Source: Enterobacter sp. 10-1
GTDB lineage: Bacteria > Pseudomonadota > Gammaproteobacteria > Enterobacterales > Enterobacteriaceae
Reading direction: 5' to 3'
NCBI GenBank assembly: GCA_002270295.1
Contig: NISF01000001.1
Span: forward strand, 1,302,001 to 1,366,000
DNA length: 64,000 nt
Part shown: piece by piece, positions 53,131 through 64,000 of the stretch
Layout: each line of letters starts with the position of its first letter
Numbering within the stretch: position 1 is the stretch's first letter
Notes under the pieces: generated by a model
Told to the model about the DNA's origin: nothing
Databases searched by the model: none
Seen by the model: the letters and a program-made list of their open reading frames with translations, nothing else
Program-made: the position numbers and the translations under genes

Positions 53131-54105
53131 ATGTTTCCCTTTTCAGTCACTCACCCCCGTTCGGCGACCGAGGCCGGGCGGCATACGGTTAACAGCGGCT
53201 ATGAGCTGATTGCTTTTGATGCCGAGAAGCTGAATGCGTTTGCCGCCGAGGTACGCTACTGCGAACCGCACTGGCACCCGGCGCCGGAGCTGATAACCGT
53301 GCTGACGGGACGATTTTCCATCGTTGTCGGCCAGCAGAGCGCGGATCTGGCCCAGGGAGACATGCTGTATATCAATGCCGAGGCGGTGCACTCATTATGC
53401 GCGGAGGAAGCCGGCAGCCAGCTGGTGACCGTGCAGTTTTCACCGGGCCTGTTCGATGAGCTGCATCCCGCGCCGGTGCTGAGCTGGTGTACTCAGGGGC
53501 GCAGCTGCACCGAGGCCGATGGCGCGGTGCGTCAACGGTTGCTGAGTTTGTTAAGTCAGCTGATTGACAACCGCGCCCCGTTTCAACGCATCGCGACTAT
53601 CTATCTGCTGCTCGATGCGCTGGTGCTGGCGGGGGAAGCGGTGCCGCAGGCGGAAAGCTCCCTGCGCGAAGATGCGATGATAAAGAAAGGCATCGACTTT
53701 ATTAACCAGCATTTTGACCAGCCGCTGACCCTGAGCGAGGTGGCGAGCCGCAGCGGAATGAGCTATTCGTGGTTCTCGCGGCTGTTTAAGAAGGTGAGCC
53801 GGCATAATTTCAAGGAGTATCTGACGCTGGTGCGGCTGAACAAGGCGAAGACGCTGCTGCGCGATACCCGCACGCCAATTACCGACATTAGCCATAGCTG
53901 CGGCTTTCAGGAGCATAAGTACCTGATTGCCGCCTTCAAAAAATACTGCGGGCTGACGCCGACCGAGTACCGTAAGCGCTTTATCTCCCGGCAAAATAGT
54001 CTCGAAAGCGTACTGGCTCCGGGCGAGGATTGCCTGTGCCTGGCGCTAAACGACGCGCTGCTGGAAAGGCTGGCGCTTAGTAGTCAATGCCCATCTGCGC
54101 CTTGA
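53131..54105 (+). CDS. AraC-family regulator of the GH3/GPH cassette
   Basis: A 324-residue regulator with an N-terminal cupin (PHWHPAPELITVLTGRFSIV) and C-terminal AraC HTH pair (LSEVASRSGMSYSWFSRLFKK, then ITDISHSCGFQEHKYLIAAFKKYCGLTPTEYRKRF). It starts 24 nt after the glycosidase gene. The last 29 nt overlap the converging btuR end, which suggests the cassette was placed tightly against btuR. Confidence 0.87.
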   Translation: MFPFSVTHPRSATEAGRHTVNSGYELIAFDAEKLNAFAAEVRYCEPHWHPAPELITVLTGRFSIVVGQQSADLAQGDMLYINAEAVHSLCAEEAGSQLVTVQFSPGLFDELHPAPVLSWCTQGRSCTEADGAVRQRLLSLLSQLIDNRAPFQRIATIYLLLDALVLAGEAVPQAESSLREDAMIKKGIDFINQHFDQPLTLSEVASRSGMSYSWFSRLFKKVSRHNFKEYLTLVRLNKAKTLLRDTRTPITDISHSCGFQEHKYLIAAFKKYCGLTPTEYRKRFISRQNSLESVLAPGEDCLCLALNDALLERLALSSQCPSAP

Positions 54106-54667
54106 TACCGGCGTCAAAGGCGTGCTTAACCGGGCGTAATTCGCTGACGGTATCGGCAAGCTCCACAATTTCGCGGTGGCAGCCGCGTCCGGTGATAATC
54201 ACCGTTTGCTGGGCCGGGCGATTGCGCAGCGCGCTAAGCACCTCTTCAAGCGGCAGATAGTCGTAGGCCACCATATAGGTCAGCTCGTCGAGCAGAACCA
54301 TGTCGAGGCTTTCGTCGCAGAGCATGCGGCGAGCGTGTTGCCACACGGCGAGACAGGCGGCGGTATCGCTTTCGCGATCCTGCGTATTCCAGGTGAAACC
54401 GGTCGCCATCACCTGAAACTCGACGCCGTGCGGCTCCAGCAGGTTACGTTCGCCGTTCGGCCAGGTGCCTTTAATAAACTGGATCACGCCGGCCTTTTTG
54501 CCGTGCCCGATTGCGCGGGTGACGGTACCAAAACCGGCGGTGGTTTTACCTTTACCGTTGCCGGTAAAGACGATAACAATCCCGCGTTCTTCCTGGGCTG
54601 CGGCTATGCGGGCGTCGACCTTATCTTTTACCCGCTGCTGACGTTCGCGGTGGCGTTCTTCACTCAT
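54077..54667 (-). CDS. btuR: Cob(I)yrinic acid a,c-diamide adenosyltransferase
   Basis: BtuR (CobO/CobA) transfers the adenosyl group from ATP to cob(I)alamin, making the coenzyme form of B12. The Walker A variant GNGKGKTT is at residues 36-43, and VLLDELTYMVAYDYL is the Walker B region. The 196-residue length matches E. coli. It overlaps the yciK stop by 4 nt (ATGA), so the two are translationally coupled. Confidence 0.96.
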   Translation of the reverse strand: MSEERHRERQQRVKDKVDARIAAAQEERGIVIVFTGNGKGKTTAGFGTVTRAIGHGKKAGVIQFIKGTWPNGERNLLEPHGVEFQVMATGFTWNTQDRESDTAACLAVWQHARRMLCDESLDMVLLDELTYMVAYDYLPLEEVLSALRNRPAQQTVIITGRGCHREIVELADTVSELRPVKHAFDAGIKAQMGIDY

Positions 54668-55425
54668 TGTGCAATTCCTGGTTTACGCCCTGGCTGGGCA
54701 TCGAAGGTCATTCCCGTTTTGCGACGGCTATCGTCGCCCATGAGCCACAAATACACCGGCATGATATCGGCGGGGGTCTTAAGCTTTTGCGGATCTTCCG
54801 TCGGGAAAGCGTTGGCGCGCATTTGCGTGCGCGTGCCGCCCGGGTTGATGCAGTTGACCCGCAGGTGGCGGCTCTGATACTCCTCCGCCAGCACCTGCAT
54901 CATCCCTTCGGTGGCGAATTTGGACGCCGCGTAGGCACCCCAGTTGGCGCGACCCTGACGGCCTACGCTTGAGGAGGTGAAAACCAGCGAACCGGACTCG
55001 GATTTGAGTAATAAAGGAAGCAGCGCCTGGGTCAGCATAAAGGTGCCGTTGACGTTGACCTGCATAACCTGCTGCCAGACTTCCGGCTTTTGCTCATCCA
55101 TCGGGCAGACGTCGCCGAGCAGACCGGCGTTGTGCAATACGCCGTCGAGGCGCGGGTAGTGGACGCTTATCTGCTGTGCCAGCTGCTGGCACTCCTGCGG
55201 GGTGCAGGTGAGCAGATCGAGGGTAAACCAGGGCGCCGGGATCCCGCCGTCCTGCTCAATTTCCTGCGCCACGCGGCGCAGCTTCTCTTCGCTACGGCCG
55301 AGCAGGATAACGCTGGCGCTGTAGCGGGAGTAGGTCAGCGCGGCTTCGCGGCCGATCCCGTCGCTGGCGCCGGTCACCAGGATGATGCGATCTTTCAATA
55401 AATGATGCTGCGGCTGATAGTGCAC
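54664..55425 (-). CDS. yciK: SDR-family oxidoreductase YciK
   Basis: YciK is a conserved short-chain dehydrogenase of unknown substrate. It has TGASDGIGREAA, HNAGLLGDVCPM, and the catalytic Ser plus YAASK. I use the GTG at 55425 with AAGGAG five bases upstream, giving 253 residues as in E. coli; the open frame extends 18 codons further. It precedes btuR in a two-gene operon divergent from sohB. Confidence 0.93.
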   Translation of the reverse strand: MHYQPQHHLLKDRIILVTGASDGIGREAALTYSRYSASVILLGRSEEKLRRVAQEIEQDGGIPAPWFTLDLLTCTPQECQQLAQQISVHYPRLDGVLHNAGLLGDVCPMDEQKPEVWQQVMQVNVNGTFMLTQALLPLLLKSESGSLVFTSSSVGRQGRANWGAYAASKFATEGMMQVLAEEYQSRHLRVNCINPGGTRTQMRANAFPTEDPQKLKTPADIMPVYLWLMGDDSRRKTGMTFDAQPGRKPGIAQ

Positions 55426-55680
55426 GGTGACTCCTTGGGTGACCTGCTGACGGGTCACGCTTTCTCTTCGGTCGTTCACTTTTGCGTTTTATGCCTGAAA
55501 CGGCCGGGTATTGCAATCGGCGAAGCGGAAACTCTTTGCGGAATTAATATCTTGCAACGATTTCATCGTCGCTGAAAAAAACAAGAAGGCGCCTCGCACA
55601 CGACACAAAGCGCAGAGACTTCCCGGCAAAGGCTGATGTACACTGTGCTTCAACGTCAGTGGTTAACACAAGGTGAAAAC

Positions 55681-56727
55681 GTGGAATTACTTGCTCAATA
55701 TGGCTTATTTTTGGCCAAAATAGCGACTGTTGTCGTCGCTATTGCGGCTGTCGCCGCAATTATCGTTAACCTCGCCCAGCGCAAGAAACAGCGCGGGGAA
55801 CTGCGGGTCACCAACCTTAGCGAGCAGTATAAAGAGATGCGGGAGGAGCTCGCGGTGGCTTTACTCGACGGCCCGCAGCAGAAGCTTTGGCATAAAGCGC
55901 AAAAGAAAAAGCTCAAGCAGGAAGCCAAGGCCGCGAAAGCGCGGGCGAAGCTCGGTTCTACGGAACCAAACGGCAAACCCCGTGCCTGGGTGCTCGACTT
56001 TAAAGGCAGCATGGACGCCCACGAGGTGAGCAGCCTGCGCGAAGAGATCACCGCCGTTCTGGCCACGGCGAAAGCGCGCGATCAGGTCATCATCCGCCTG
56101 GAGAGCCCCGGCGGCGTGGTGCACGGCTACGGCCTGGCCTCCTCGCAGCTGCAGCGCCTTCGCGACAAACAAATTCCGCTGACGGTGGCGGTAGATAAAG
56201 TTGCCGCCAGCGGCGGCTACATGATGGCCTGCGTTGCCAATAAAATCGTCTCGGCGCCGTTTGCCATTCTCGGCTCCATCGGCGTGGTCGCGCAAATTCC
56301 TAACATTAATCGTTTCCTTAAAAATAAGGATATCGATATTGAGCTGCATACCGCCGGGCAGTACAAGCGCACCCTGACGATGCTCGGTGAAAACACCGAT
56401 GAAGGACGGCGCAAGTTTCGGGAAGATCTGAACGATACCCATCAGCTGTTTAAGGATTTCGTCCACAAAATGCGGCCGACGCTGGATATTGAACAGGTGG
56501 CAACCGGCGAGCACTGGTACGGCGTTCAGGCGCTGGAGAAAGGGCTGGTCGATGCCGTAGAAACCAGCGATGAGCTGCTGCTGGGGCTGATAGACAGCCA
56601 CGATGTGATTAGCGTGCGTTACCAGCAGAGGAAAAAGATGTTTGACCGCTTCACCGGCAGCGCCGCTGAAAGCGCCGATCGTCTGCTGCTGCGCTGGTGG
56701 CAGCGGGGACAAAAACCGCTGATGTAG
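55681..56727 (+). CDS. sohB: Probable inner-membrane protease SohB
   Basis: SohB is an S49-family (SppA-like) serine protease, a multicopy suppressor of degP loss. The 348-residue product has an N-terminal membrane anchor (FLAKIATVVVAIAAVAAIIV), a basic cytosolic-type linker, and the catalytic Ser in KVAASGGYMMACVANKIVSAPFAILGSIGV; the Lys partner is in the AGQYKRTLTMLG segment. GTG start at 55681, chosen for agreement with E. coli; the upstream in-frame ATG lacks a ribosome site. Confidence 0.95.
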   Translation: MELLAQYGLFLAKIATVVVAIAAVAAIIVNLAQRKKQRGELRVTNLSEQYKEMREELAVALLDGPQQKLWHKAQKKKLKQEAKAAKARAKLGSTEPNGKPRAWVLDFKGSMDAHEVSSLREEITAVLATAKARDQVIIRLESPGGVVHGYGLASSQLQRLRDKQIPLTVAVDKVAASGGYMMACVANKIVSAPFAILGSIGVVAQIPNINRFLKNKDIDIELHTAGQYKRTLTMLGENTDEGRRKFREDLNDTHQLFKDFVHKMRPTLDIEQVATGEHWYGVQALEKGLVDAVETSDELLLGLIDSHDVISVRYQQRKKMFDRFTGSAAESADRLLLRWWQRGQKPLM

Positions 56728-56734
56728 ACAAAAT

Positions 56735-56760
56735 AACGCGAGGCCCAGGCCTCGCGTTTT
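56735..56760 (+). terminator. sohB terminator
   Basis: 11-bp stem AACGCGAGGCC/GGCCTCGCGTT followed by TT, between converging sohB and yciN. Confidence 0.75.
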
Positions 56761-56788
56761 CGTTCAGAACCCTGCTGAAAGCAAGGGC

Positions 56789-57040
56789 TTAATCGACCAG
56801 ATGATATTTTTCAGACAGCGCATGCGCCAGGTATTTAAACATGTTAAATACCGCCGTGCTCTTCGCTGTAGGCAAACCCTGCTCATCAAGATAAAACTCG
56901 CCGCTAAATACCAGAATGCTGTTACGCTGAACGACGTCGGTGGCTTCGATCCCGGCTAGCGTATCTTCATGTTCGCGAATAAGTTTGTTGGCTTTTTCAA
57001 GCAGCGTCTGGCGATCGATTGGTTGGGTTGTACCTTGCAT
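56789..57040 (-). CDS. yciN: Small protein YciN
   Basis: YciN is a conserved 83-residue enterobacterial protein of unknown function. The product starting at 57040 ([20 protein letters not shown]) has the family sequence throughout, ending [29 protein letters not shown] lies 6 nt upstream. It is divergent from topA. Confidence 0.92.
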   Translation of the reverse strand: MQGTTQPIDRQTLLEKANKLIREHEDTLAGIEATDVVQRNSILVFSGEFYLDEQGLPTAKSTAVFNMFKYLAHALSEKYHLVD

Positions 57041-57451
57041 AACGGCCTCCTGTGATTCTTCGCGCAATAGTCTACGCCGCACGGCGGGCAGGGGCAAATT
57101 TTCCATTGACGCTGCAGGGGTACTGACAACAGCCTAAGAAACATGACTTTACTGGCGGGATTTGCTTTTGCATGCTAATAAAGTTGCGTAACGAATTTTA
57201 TCAGGTACAGTGTGACGCTTTCAGCGATCTGGCAGCAGATTTGCTTGACATTCGGCCAAAAATTATTCGTGCTATGTCACCTGACTGAACAAAGTCAGTA
57301 AACCCGGCTATCTGGTTTTATGGACGTGAGGCCGGACGTGCAGAGGGTTGATATTCTTCGACGACGACGCAACATATGACGGACGTCGCCAGCGGATGGT
57401 GAATCAATGTGCGATGTATTCCTGGATGAATCAAATTAGGTAAAGGTGAAT
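57041..57451. other. topA upstream region
   Basis: In these 411 nt I see no further gene. A perfect TTGACA lies at 57245-57250, but no good -10 follows at the right distance. In E. coli topA has several supercoiling- and stress-responsive promoters in this interval. Confidence 0.5.
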
Positions 57452-60049
57452 ATGGGTAAAGCTCTCGTTATCGTTGAGTCCCCGGCAAAAGCCAAAACGA
57501 TCAATAAGTATCTGGGTAATGACTACGTGGTTAAGTCCAGCGTCGGTCATATCCGCGATTTGCCGACCAGTGGCTCAGCTTCCAAAAAGAGCGCCGACTC
57601 TACCGCCACCAAAGGGGCCAAAAAGCCTAAAAAGGACGAACGTAGCGCTCTGGTCAATCGCATGGGCGTCGACCCGTGGCATGACTGGGATGCGCACTAT
57701 GAAGTACTCCCGGGTAAAGAAAAGGTAGTTTCAGAACTCAAGCAGTTGGCGGAAAAAGCCGACCACATCTATCTCGCAACCGACCTTGACCGCGAAGGGG
57801 AAGCCATCGCATGGCACCTGCGGGAAGTTATCGGTGGTGATGAAAAACGCTACAGCCGCGTCGTATTTAACGAAATCACCAAAAACGCGATCCGTCAGGC
57901 TTTTGACAAGCCGGGCGAACTGAATATCGATCGTGTTAATGCCCAGCAGGCGCGTCGTTTCATGGACCGCGTCGTGGGCTATATGGTTTCTCCGCTGCTG
58001 TGGAAAAAAATCGCTCGCGGCCTCTCGGCAGGCCGCGTTCAGTCCGTTGCCGTGCGCCTTGTGGTCGAACGTGAACGCGAAATTAAAGCCTTCGTACCGG
58101 AAGAGTTCTGGGAAATTGACGCCAGCACCACCACGCCAGGCGGAGATGCTTTAGCGCTGCAGGTTACGCACAAGAACGACAAGCCGTTCCGTCCGGTTAA
58201 CCGCGATGAGACCATGTCTGCCGTCGCGCTGCTGGAGAAAGCCGGCTACAGCGTGCTGGAACGCGAAGATAAGCCGACCAGCAGCAAGCCGGGCGCGCCG
58301 TTCATCACCTCAACCTTGCAGCAGGCGGCCAGTACGCGTCTGGGCTTCGGGGTGAAGAAAACCATGATGATGGCGCAGCGTCTGTATGAGGCTGGCTACA
58401 TTACCTATATGCGTACTGACTCGACGAACCTGAGCCAGGATGCGCTGAGCATGGTGCGCGGCTACATCGGTGATAACTTTGGTAAAAAGTATCTGCCTGA
58501 GAACGCCAACCAGTACGCCAGCAAAGAAAACTCGCAGGAAGCGCACGAAGCGATTCGTCCTTCTGATGTGAACGTGATGGCGGAAGATTTAAAAGGCATG
58601 GAATCCGATGCGCTGAAGCTCTATCAGCTGATCTGGCGCCAGTTTGTCGCCTGTCAGATGACGCCAGCGCTGTACGACTCCACCACCCTGACGGTGAAAG
58701 CCGGTGACTTCAAACTCAAGGCGCGTGGCCGTACCCTGCGTTTTGATGGCTGGACGAAAGTCATGCCTGCGCTGCGTAAGGGCGATGAAGATCGCGTCCT
58801 GCCGGTGGTTAATCAGGGCGACAGCTTAAGTCTGGTCGAGCTCAGCCCGGCGCAGCACTTTACCAAACCGCCTGCGCGCTTTAGCGAAGCATCGCTGGTT
58901 AAAGAGCTTGAGAAACGCGGTATTGGCCGTCCGTCAACCTATGCGTCGATCATTTCGACTATTCAGGATCGCGGCTACGTTCGGGTGGAAAACCGTCGCT
59001 TCTATGCGGAAAAAATGGGTGAGATCGTCACCGATCGTCTGGAAGAGAACTTCCGCGATCTGATGAACTACGACTTTACCGCGCAAATGGAAGACCGCCT
59101 CGACCAGGTGGCGAATCATCAGGCCGAGTGGCGGCAGGTGCTGGATCACTTCTTCGGTGACTTCACCGCTCAGCTGGAAACGGCGGAGAAGGACCCGGAA
59201 GAGGGCGGCATGCAGCCTAATCCGATGGTGCTGACCAGCATCGACTGCCCGACCTGCGGCCGCGAGATGGGTATTCGTACCGCCAGCACCGGCGTATTCC
59301 TCGGCTGCTCCGGCTACGCGCTGCCGCCGAAAGAACGCTGCAAAACCACCATTAACCTGGTGCCGGAAAACGAAGTGCTCAACGTGCTGGAAGGCGACGA
59401 CGCCGAAACCAACGCGCTGCGTGCCAAGCGTCGCTGCCAGAAATGCGGCACGGCGATGGACAGCTACCTTATCGATCCTAAGCGTAAGCTGCATGTCTGC
59501 GGTAACAACCCGACCTGCGACGGCTATGAGATTGAAGAGGGCGAATTCCGCATTAAGGGTTACGATGGCCCGGTAGTTGAGTGCGAAAAATGTGGTTCTG
59601 AGATGCACCTGAAAATGGGGCGTTTTGGTAAGTACATGGCCTGCACCAACGACGAATGTAAGAATACGCGCAAAATTCTGCGTAACGGGGAAGTGGCTCC
59701 GCCGAAGGAAGATCCGGTTCCGCTGCCGGAGCTGCCGTGTGAGAAATCGGACGCCTATTTTGTTCTGCGTGACGGTGCTGCCGGCGTCTTCCTCGCGGCG
59801 AACACCTTCCCGAAATCCCGCGAAACCCGCGCGCCGCTGGTTGAGGAGCTGTTCCGCTTCCGTGACCGCCTTGCGGAGAAGCTGCGCTATCTCGCCGATG
59901 CGCCGCAGCAGGATCCGGAAGGCAATAAAACGCTGGTGCGTTTTAGCCGTAAAACCAAGCAGCAGTACGTTGCGTCTGAAAAAGATGGCAAAGCCACCGG
60001 TTGGTCAGCCTTCTACATCGACGGCAAATGGACTGAAGCTAAAAAGTAA
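57452..60049 (+). CDS. topA: DNA topoisomerase I
   Basis: TopA relaxes negative supercoils by single-strand passage. The 865-residue protein matches E. coli in length and sequence: Toprim ([21 protein letters not shown], later [13 protein letters not shown]), the catalytic Tyr in [15 protein letters not shown], and C-terminal zinc ribbons with [19 protein letters not shown] and [11 protein letters not shown] use the ATG at 57452 rather than the in-frame GTG 6 nt upstream. Confidence 0.98.
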   Translation: MGKALVIVESPAKAKTINKYLGNDYVVKSSVGHIRDLPTSGSASKKSADSTATKGAKKPKKDERSALVNRMGVDPWHDWDAHYEVLPGKEKVVSELKQLAEKADHIYLATDLDREGEAIAWHLREVIGGDEKRYSRVVFNEITKNAIRQAFDKPGELNIDRVNAQQARRFMDRVVGYMVSPLLWKKIARGLSAGRVQSVAVRLVVEREREIKAFVPEEFWEIDASTTTPGGDALALQVTHKNDKPFRPVNRDETMSAVALLEKAGYSVLEREDKPTSSKPGAPFITSTLQQAASTRLGFGVKKTMMMAQRLYEAGYITYMRTDSTNLSQDALSMVRGYIGDNFGKKYLPENANQYASKENSQEAHEAIRPSDVNVMAEDLKGMESDALKLYQLIWRQFVACQMTPALYDSTTLTVKAGDFKLKARGRTLRFDGWTKVMPALRKGDEDRVLPVVNQGDSLSLVELSPAQHFTKPPARFSEASLVKELEKRGIGRPSTYASIISTIQDRGYVRVENRRFYAEKMGEIVTDRLEENFRDLMNYDFTAQMEDRLDQVANHQAEWRQVLDHFFGDFTAQLETAEKDPEEGGMQPNPMVLTSIDCPTCGREMGIRTASTGVFLGCSGYALPPKERCKTTINLVPENEVLNVLEGDDAETNALRAKRRCQKCGTAMDSYLIDPKRKLHVCGNNPTCDGYEIEEGEFRIKGYDGPVVECEKCGSEMHLKMGRFGKYMACTNDECKNTRKILRNGEVAPPKEDPVPLPELPCEKSDAYFVLRDGAAGVFLAANTFPKSRETRAPLVEELFRFRDRLAEKLRYLADAPQQDPEGNKTLVRFSRKTKQQYVASEKDGKATGWSAFYIDGKWTEAKK

Positions 60050-60064
60050 GCGCCTTACCCCTAA

Positions 60065-60095
60065 AAAGGGCCGCACACTGCGGCCCTTTCTTTTT
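60065..60095 (+). terminator. topA terminator
   Basis: 11-bp stem AAAGGGCCGCA/TGCGGCCCTTT followed by a T-rich run. Confidence 0.92.
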
Positions 60096-61358
<1,263 letters not shown>

Positions 61359-61602
61359 TTTGTCTAAATATTCGGCATCCCATCCCCGGGATGCCAATAC
61401 CTATAATGACGCGTAATTAACATTGTAAACCTCGTATAACTCACAAATTTCATTATTCCTTTTAACACGGTTGCAATTATACCTACTCCGATCAAAATAA
61501 CGGTTAAAGATAATAATTCCGGGCAAAATTCACTGGATTAATAGATGGTCCGTAATTAAGATTTAACTGTACCTGATAATTTCAACGATTGGTGGTGAAG
61601 AT

Positions 61603-61770
61603 ATGATAAGTGATATCGATTATATGAAGTTGGCGATGTCACAGGCCGGTGACAAGACGGAAGTGGATCCTGTGTTGAGAAGTCGGGCCTGGGGCGCTGT
61701 GTTCATCGGGCTTGCAATGTTCTGGAGTATCGTTGCACTAGTCATCTGTAACGTCTGGATCGTGAGCTAA
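61603..61770 (+). CDS. ymiA: Small membrane protein YmiA
   Basis: A 55-codon ORF starting at ATG 61603 after GGTGGTGAAG. The product has a short charged N terminus and one membrane segment (AWGAVFIGLAMFWSIVALVI). Location between cysB and acnA and the 'RxRAWxAVFxGxAxFWxxVAL' pattern identify it as the enterobacterial YmiA family, of unknown function. It is longer at the N terminus than the E. coli annotation as I recall it. Confidence 0.75.
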   Translation: MISDIDYMKLAMSQAGDKTEVDPVLRSRAWGAVFIGLAMFWSIVALVICNVWIVS

Positions 61771-62173
61771 GCGACGCTTTTCCGCCTTTGTAAAAATGTC
61801 ACTTTTATGACAGTAAGAACCTCGGTGTTTATTTCACTTTAATAAACTAACGGCATTAAGGAGGATATATTTCGCCACGATGGTTTTTAATCAATAATCC
61901 ATTCCTTTGAACTAATCGTCAGAGAACCGGCGATTAGTTCTTTTTCGCATTTCGCTCCTCAGAGCTCTTCCTGCTAATAATAATATCCCTCGCGATCTCA
62001 TCTCTTTATAACCACAAAAAACCTGCTGTCTATTTTGGTGCAATATCTTTGTACGATTTCGCCGATTTTAGCAATTCGGGTTGTTATCAAAGTGTTATGC
62101 CTGGTATGTGTTATCTTTAATATTAACCCTGAGGAGCATCAGGGCATGCCATCCCTGAGATAAAGGAGGAGCT
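61771..62173. other. ymiA-acnA intergenic region
   Basis: These 403 nt contain the terminator below, a hairpin CCCTGA/TCAGGG near 62128-62145 and AAGGAGGA before acnA. An AAGGAGGATAT at 61858 precedes only a five-codon frame, so no yciX-like gene can be supported. Confidence 0.5.
61909..61945 (+). terminator. Terminator upstream of acnA
   Basis: 10-bp perfect stem GAACTAATCG/CGATTAGTTC with 12-nt loop, then T5. Confidence 0.92.
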
Positions 62174-64000
62174 ATGTCGTCAACCCTACGAGCAGCCAGT
62201 AAGGACGCGCTACAGGTCAATGATAAAACCTACCACTATTACAGCCTCGCGCTGGCCGCTAAAGAACTGGGCGATCTGACCCGTTTACCGAAATCGCTCA
62301 AAGTACTGCTGGAAAACCTGCTGCGCTGGCAGGACGGTGACTCGGTCACCGCAGAGGATATCCACGCGCTGGCAGCCTGGCTCAAGCAGGCCCACGCGGA
62401 CCGGGAGATTGCCTATCGACCGGCGCGTGTACTGATGCAGGACTTCACCGGCGTGCCGGCGGTGGTGGATTTGGCCGCCATGCGCGAAGCGGTGAAACGC
62501 CTGGGAGGTGATACCGCTAAGGTTAACCCGCTTTCCCCCGTCGACCTGGTGATTGACCACTCGGTAACGGTGGACCGCTTTGGTAACGATGATGCGTTTG
62601 AAGAGAACGTTCGCCTGGAGATGGAGCGTAACCACGAGCGCTATGCTTTCCTGCGCTGGGGGCAGCAGGCGTTCAGCCGCTTTAGCGTGGTGCCGCCGGG
62701 TACCGGCATTTGCCACCAGGTCAACCTGGAGTATCTCGGCAAGGCCGTGTGGAGCGAAGAGCGCAACGGGGAGTGTTTTGCCTGGCCCGACACCCTGGTC
62801 GGCACCGACTCGCATACCACGATGATTAACGGCCTCGGCGTGCTCGGCTGGGGCGTCGGCGGCATTGAGGCCGAAGCGGCAATGTTAGGCCAGCCGGTAT
62901 CGATGCTGATCCCCGACGTCGTCGGCTTTAAGCTGACCGGCAAGCTTCGTGAAGGGATCACCGCGACGGACCTGGTGCTGACCGTCACCCAGATGCTGCG
63001 CCAGCACGGCGTGGTGGGTAAATTTGTCGAGTTTTACGGCGACGGACTGGACTCACTGCCGCTGGCGGACAGGGCAACCATCGCCAATATGGCGCCGGAA
63101 TACGGTGCAACCTGCGGCTTCTTTCCGATCGATGCGGTGACTCTCAGCTATATGCGCCTGAGCGGCCGTAGTGAAGAACAGGTCGCGTTAGTGGAAGCCT
63201 ACGCCAAAGCGCAGGGAATGTGGAGGATGACCGGCGATGAGCCGGTATTTACCAGCACCCTGGCGCTCGATATGGGCTCGGTAGAAGCAAGCCTCGCCGG
63301 GCCGAAGCGTCCGCAGGACCGCGTCGCGTTAGGGGACGTGCCGAAAGCGTTTGCGGCCAGCACGGAGCTGGAGGTCAATCACACGCAGAAAGACAAACGG
63401 TCGGTCGACTATACGCTGAACGGACAGCAATATTCGCTGCCGGACGGGGCGGTGGCCATCGCCGCCATCACCTCCTGTACCAACACCTCCAACCCCAGCG
63501 TACTGATGGCCGCCGGCCTGCTGGCGAAAAGGGCGGTTGAGCTCGGCCTGAAGCCGAAGCCGTGGGTCAAAGCGTCGTTGGCGCCGGGATCGAAGGTGGT
63601 TTCTGATTATCTTGCGCATGCGGGACTCACCCCTTATCTCGATACGCTGGGCTTTAATCTGGTGGGATATGGTTGCACCACCTGTATCGGTAACTCGGGT
63701 CCGCTACCGGAGCCGATTGAAGAAGCGATTAAAAAGGGCGATCTGACCGTAGGGGCGGTGCTCTCCGGGAACCGCAACTTCGAAGGGCGCATTCACCCGC
63801 TGGTGAAAACCAACTGGCTGGCCTCGCCGCCGCTGGTGGTGGCCTATGCGCTGGCCGGCAATATGAACGTCAACCTGACCCGCGATCCTCTGGGGGACGG
63901 CAAAGACGGTCAGCCGGTCTATCTGAAGGATATCTGGCCGAGCGGCCTGGAGATCGCGCAGGCGGTAGAGCAGGTTTCTACCGACATGTTCCATAAAGAG
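62174..64000 (+). CDS. acnA: Aconitate hydratase A (5' part)
   Basis: AcnA interconverts citrate and isocitrate with a 4Fe-4S cluster and is the stationary-phase/oxidative-stress form in E. coli. The frame is open from the ATG at 62174 ([20 protein letters not shown]) after AAAGGAGGAG to the window edge: 609 codons of about 890. It covers domains 1-3, including [29 protein letters not shown] and the cluster cysteines in [15 protein letters not shown] and [13 protein letters not shown]. The rest lies outside the window. Confidence 0.97.
   Translation, partial: MSSTLRAASKDALQVNDKTYHYYSLALAAKELGDLTRLPKSLKVLLENLLRWQDGDSVTAEDIHALAAWLKQAHADREIAYRPARVLMQDFTGVPAVVDLAAMREAVKRLGGDTAKVNPLSPVDLVIDHSVTVDRFGNDDAFEENVRLEMERNHERYAFLRWGQQAFSRFSVVPPGTGICHQVNLEYLGKAVWSEERNGECFAWPDTLVGTDSHTTMINGLGVLGWGVGGIEAEAAMLGQPVSMLIPDVVGFKLTGKLREGITATDLVLTVTQMLRQHGVVGKFVEFYGDGLDSLPLADRATIANMAPEYGATCGFFPIDAVTLSYMRLSGRSEEQVALVEAYAKAQGMWRMTGDEPVFTSTLALDMGSVEASLAGPKRPQDRVALGDVPKAFAASTELEVNHTQKDKRSVDYTLNGQQYSLPDGAVAIAAITSCTNTSNPSVLMAAGLLAKRAVELGLKPKPWVKASLAPGSKVVSDYLAHAGLTPYLDTLGFNLVGYGCTTCIGNSGPLPEPIEEAIKKGDLTVGAVLSGNRNFEGRIHPLVKTNWLASPPLVVAYALAGNMNVNLTRDPLGDGKDGQPVYLKDIWPSGLEIAQAVEQVSTDMFHKE

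Overview
The window is 64 kb of an enterobacterial chromosome, most likely Klebsiella or a close relative such as Raoultella. The evidence is near-identity, recognised from memory, to Escherichia and Klebsiella core proteins (NadE, OsmE, the Chb system, the Trp enzymes, TopA, CysB, AcnA), Klebsiella-type accessory sugar and sulfur loci, and a GC-rich host background. Species cannot be fixed by eye.

Layout. 0-13 kb: SOS nuclease cho, nadE, osmE, the complete chitobiose operon chbBCARFG with its ChiX sRNA trap, cedA, the cystine importer tcyP, LexA-controlled ydjM, a kduD-type dehydrogenase, hxpB (yniC) and yniB. At about 13.1 kb gene order jumps, relative to E. coli, to the yciA-to-acnA region. 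13-28 kb: yciA, yciB, yciC, ompW, two small dehydrogenase/regulator pairs, a RyhB-type iron sRNA gene with its own Fur-box promoter, the full attenuated trp operon (trpL-E-GD-CF-B-A), rnm and yciO. 28-35 kb: a choline-O-sulfate cluster (ABC permease and ATPase, LysR regulator, choline-sulfatase, binding protein, anaerobic sulfatase maturase). 48-64 kb: rluB, a GPH transporter/GH3 glycosidase/AraC cassette, btuR, yciK, sohB, yciN, topA, cysB, ymiA and the 5' part of acnA.

The striking part is an AT-rich element of about 12.9 kb at 35,344-48,299, flanked by identical 15-bp direct repeats and inserted 19 bp before the rluB start codon. It encodes a tyrosine integrase, a RepL-like winged-helix protein behind a promoter and an intrinsic attenuator, a 2.3-kb non-coding region with iteron-like palindromes and hairpins, and virion proteins: a lambda-type major capsid protein with a decoration-like protein, a short tape-measure protein and a Dit-like tail protein. 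I see no terminase, portal, protease, tail-tube or lysis gene. It therefore looks like a phage satellite that carries its own shell and tail-length/tail-tip proteins and takes the rest from a helper. Between its early and capsid genes lies a promoter-to-terminator unit of about 557 nt with no credible ORF, a perfect 17-bp long-range helix, a possible pseudoknot and GNRA-capped hairpins. This is a strong candidate for a large structured non-coding RNA.

Functions that hang together: chitobiose import and breakdown (Chb), tryptophan synthesis under TrpR and attenuation, sulfur supply (TcyP, CysB, choline sulfate desulfation), SOS response (cho, ydjM), iron-sparing regulation (RyhB-like), and the satellite. 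All calls were made by reading; no database search was run.
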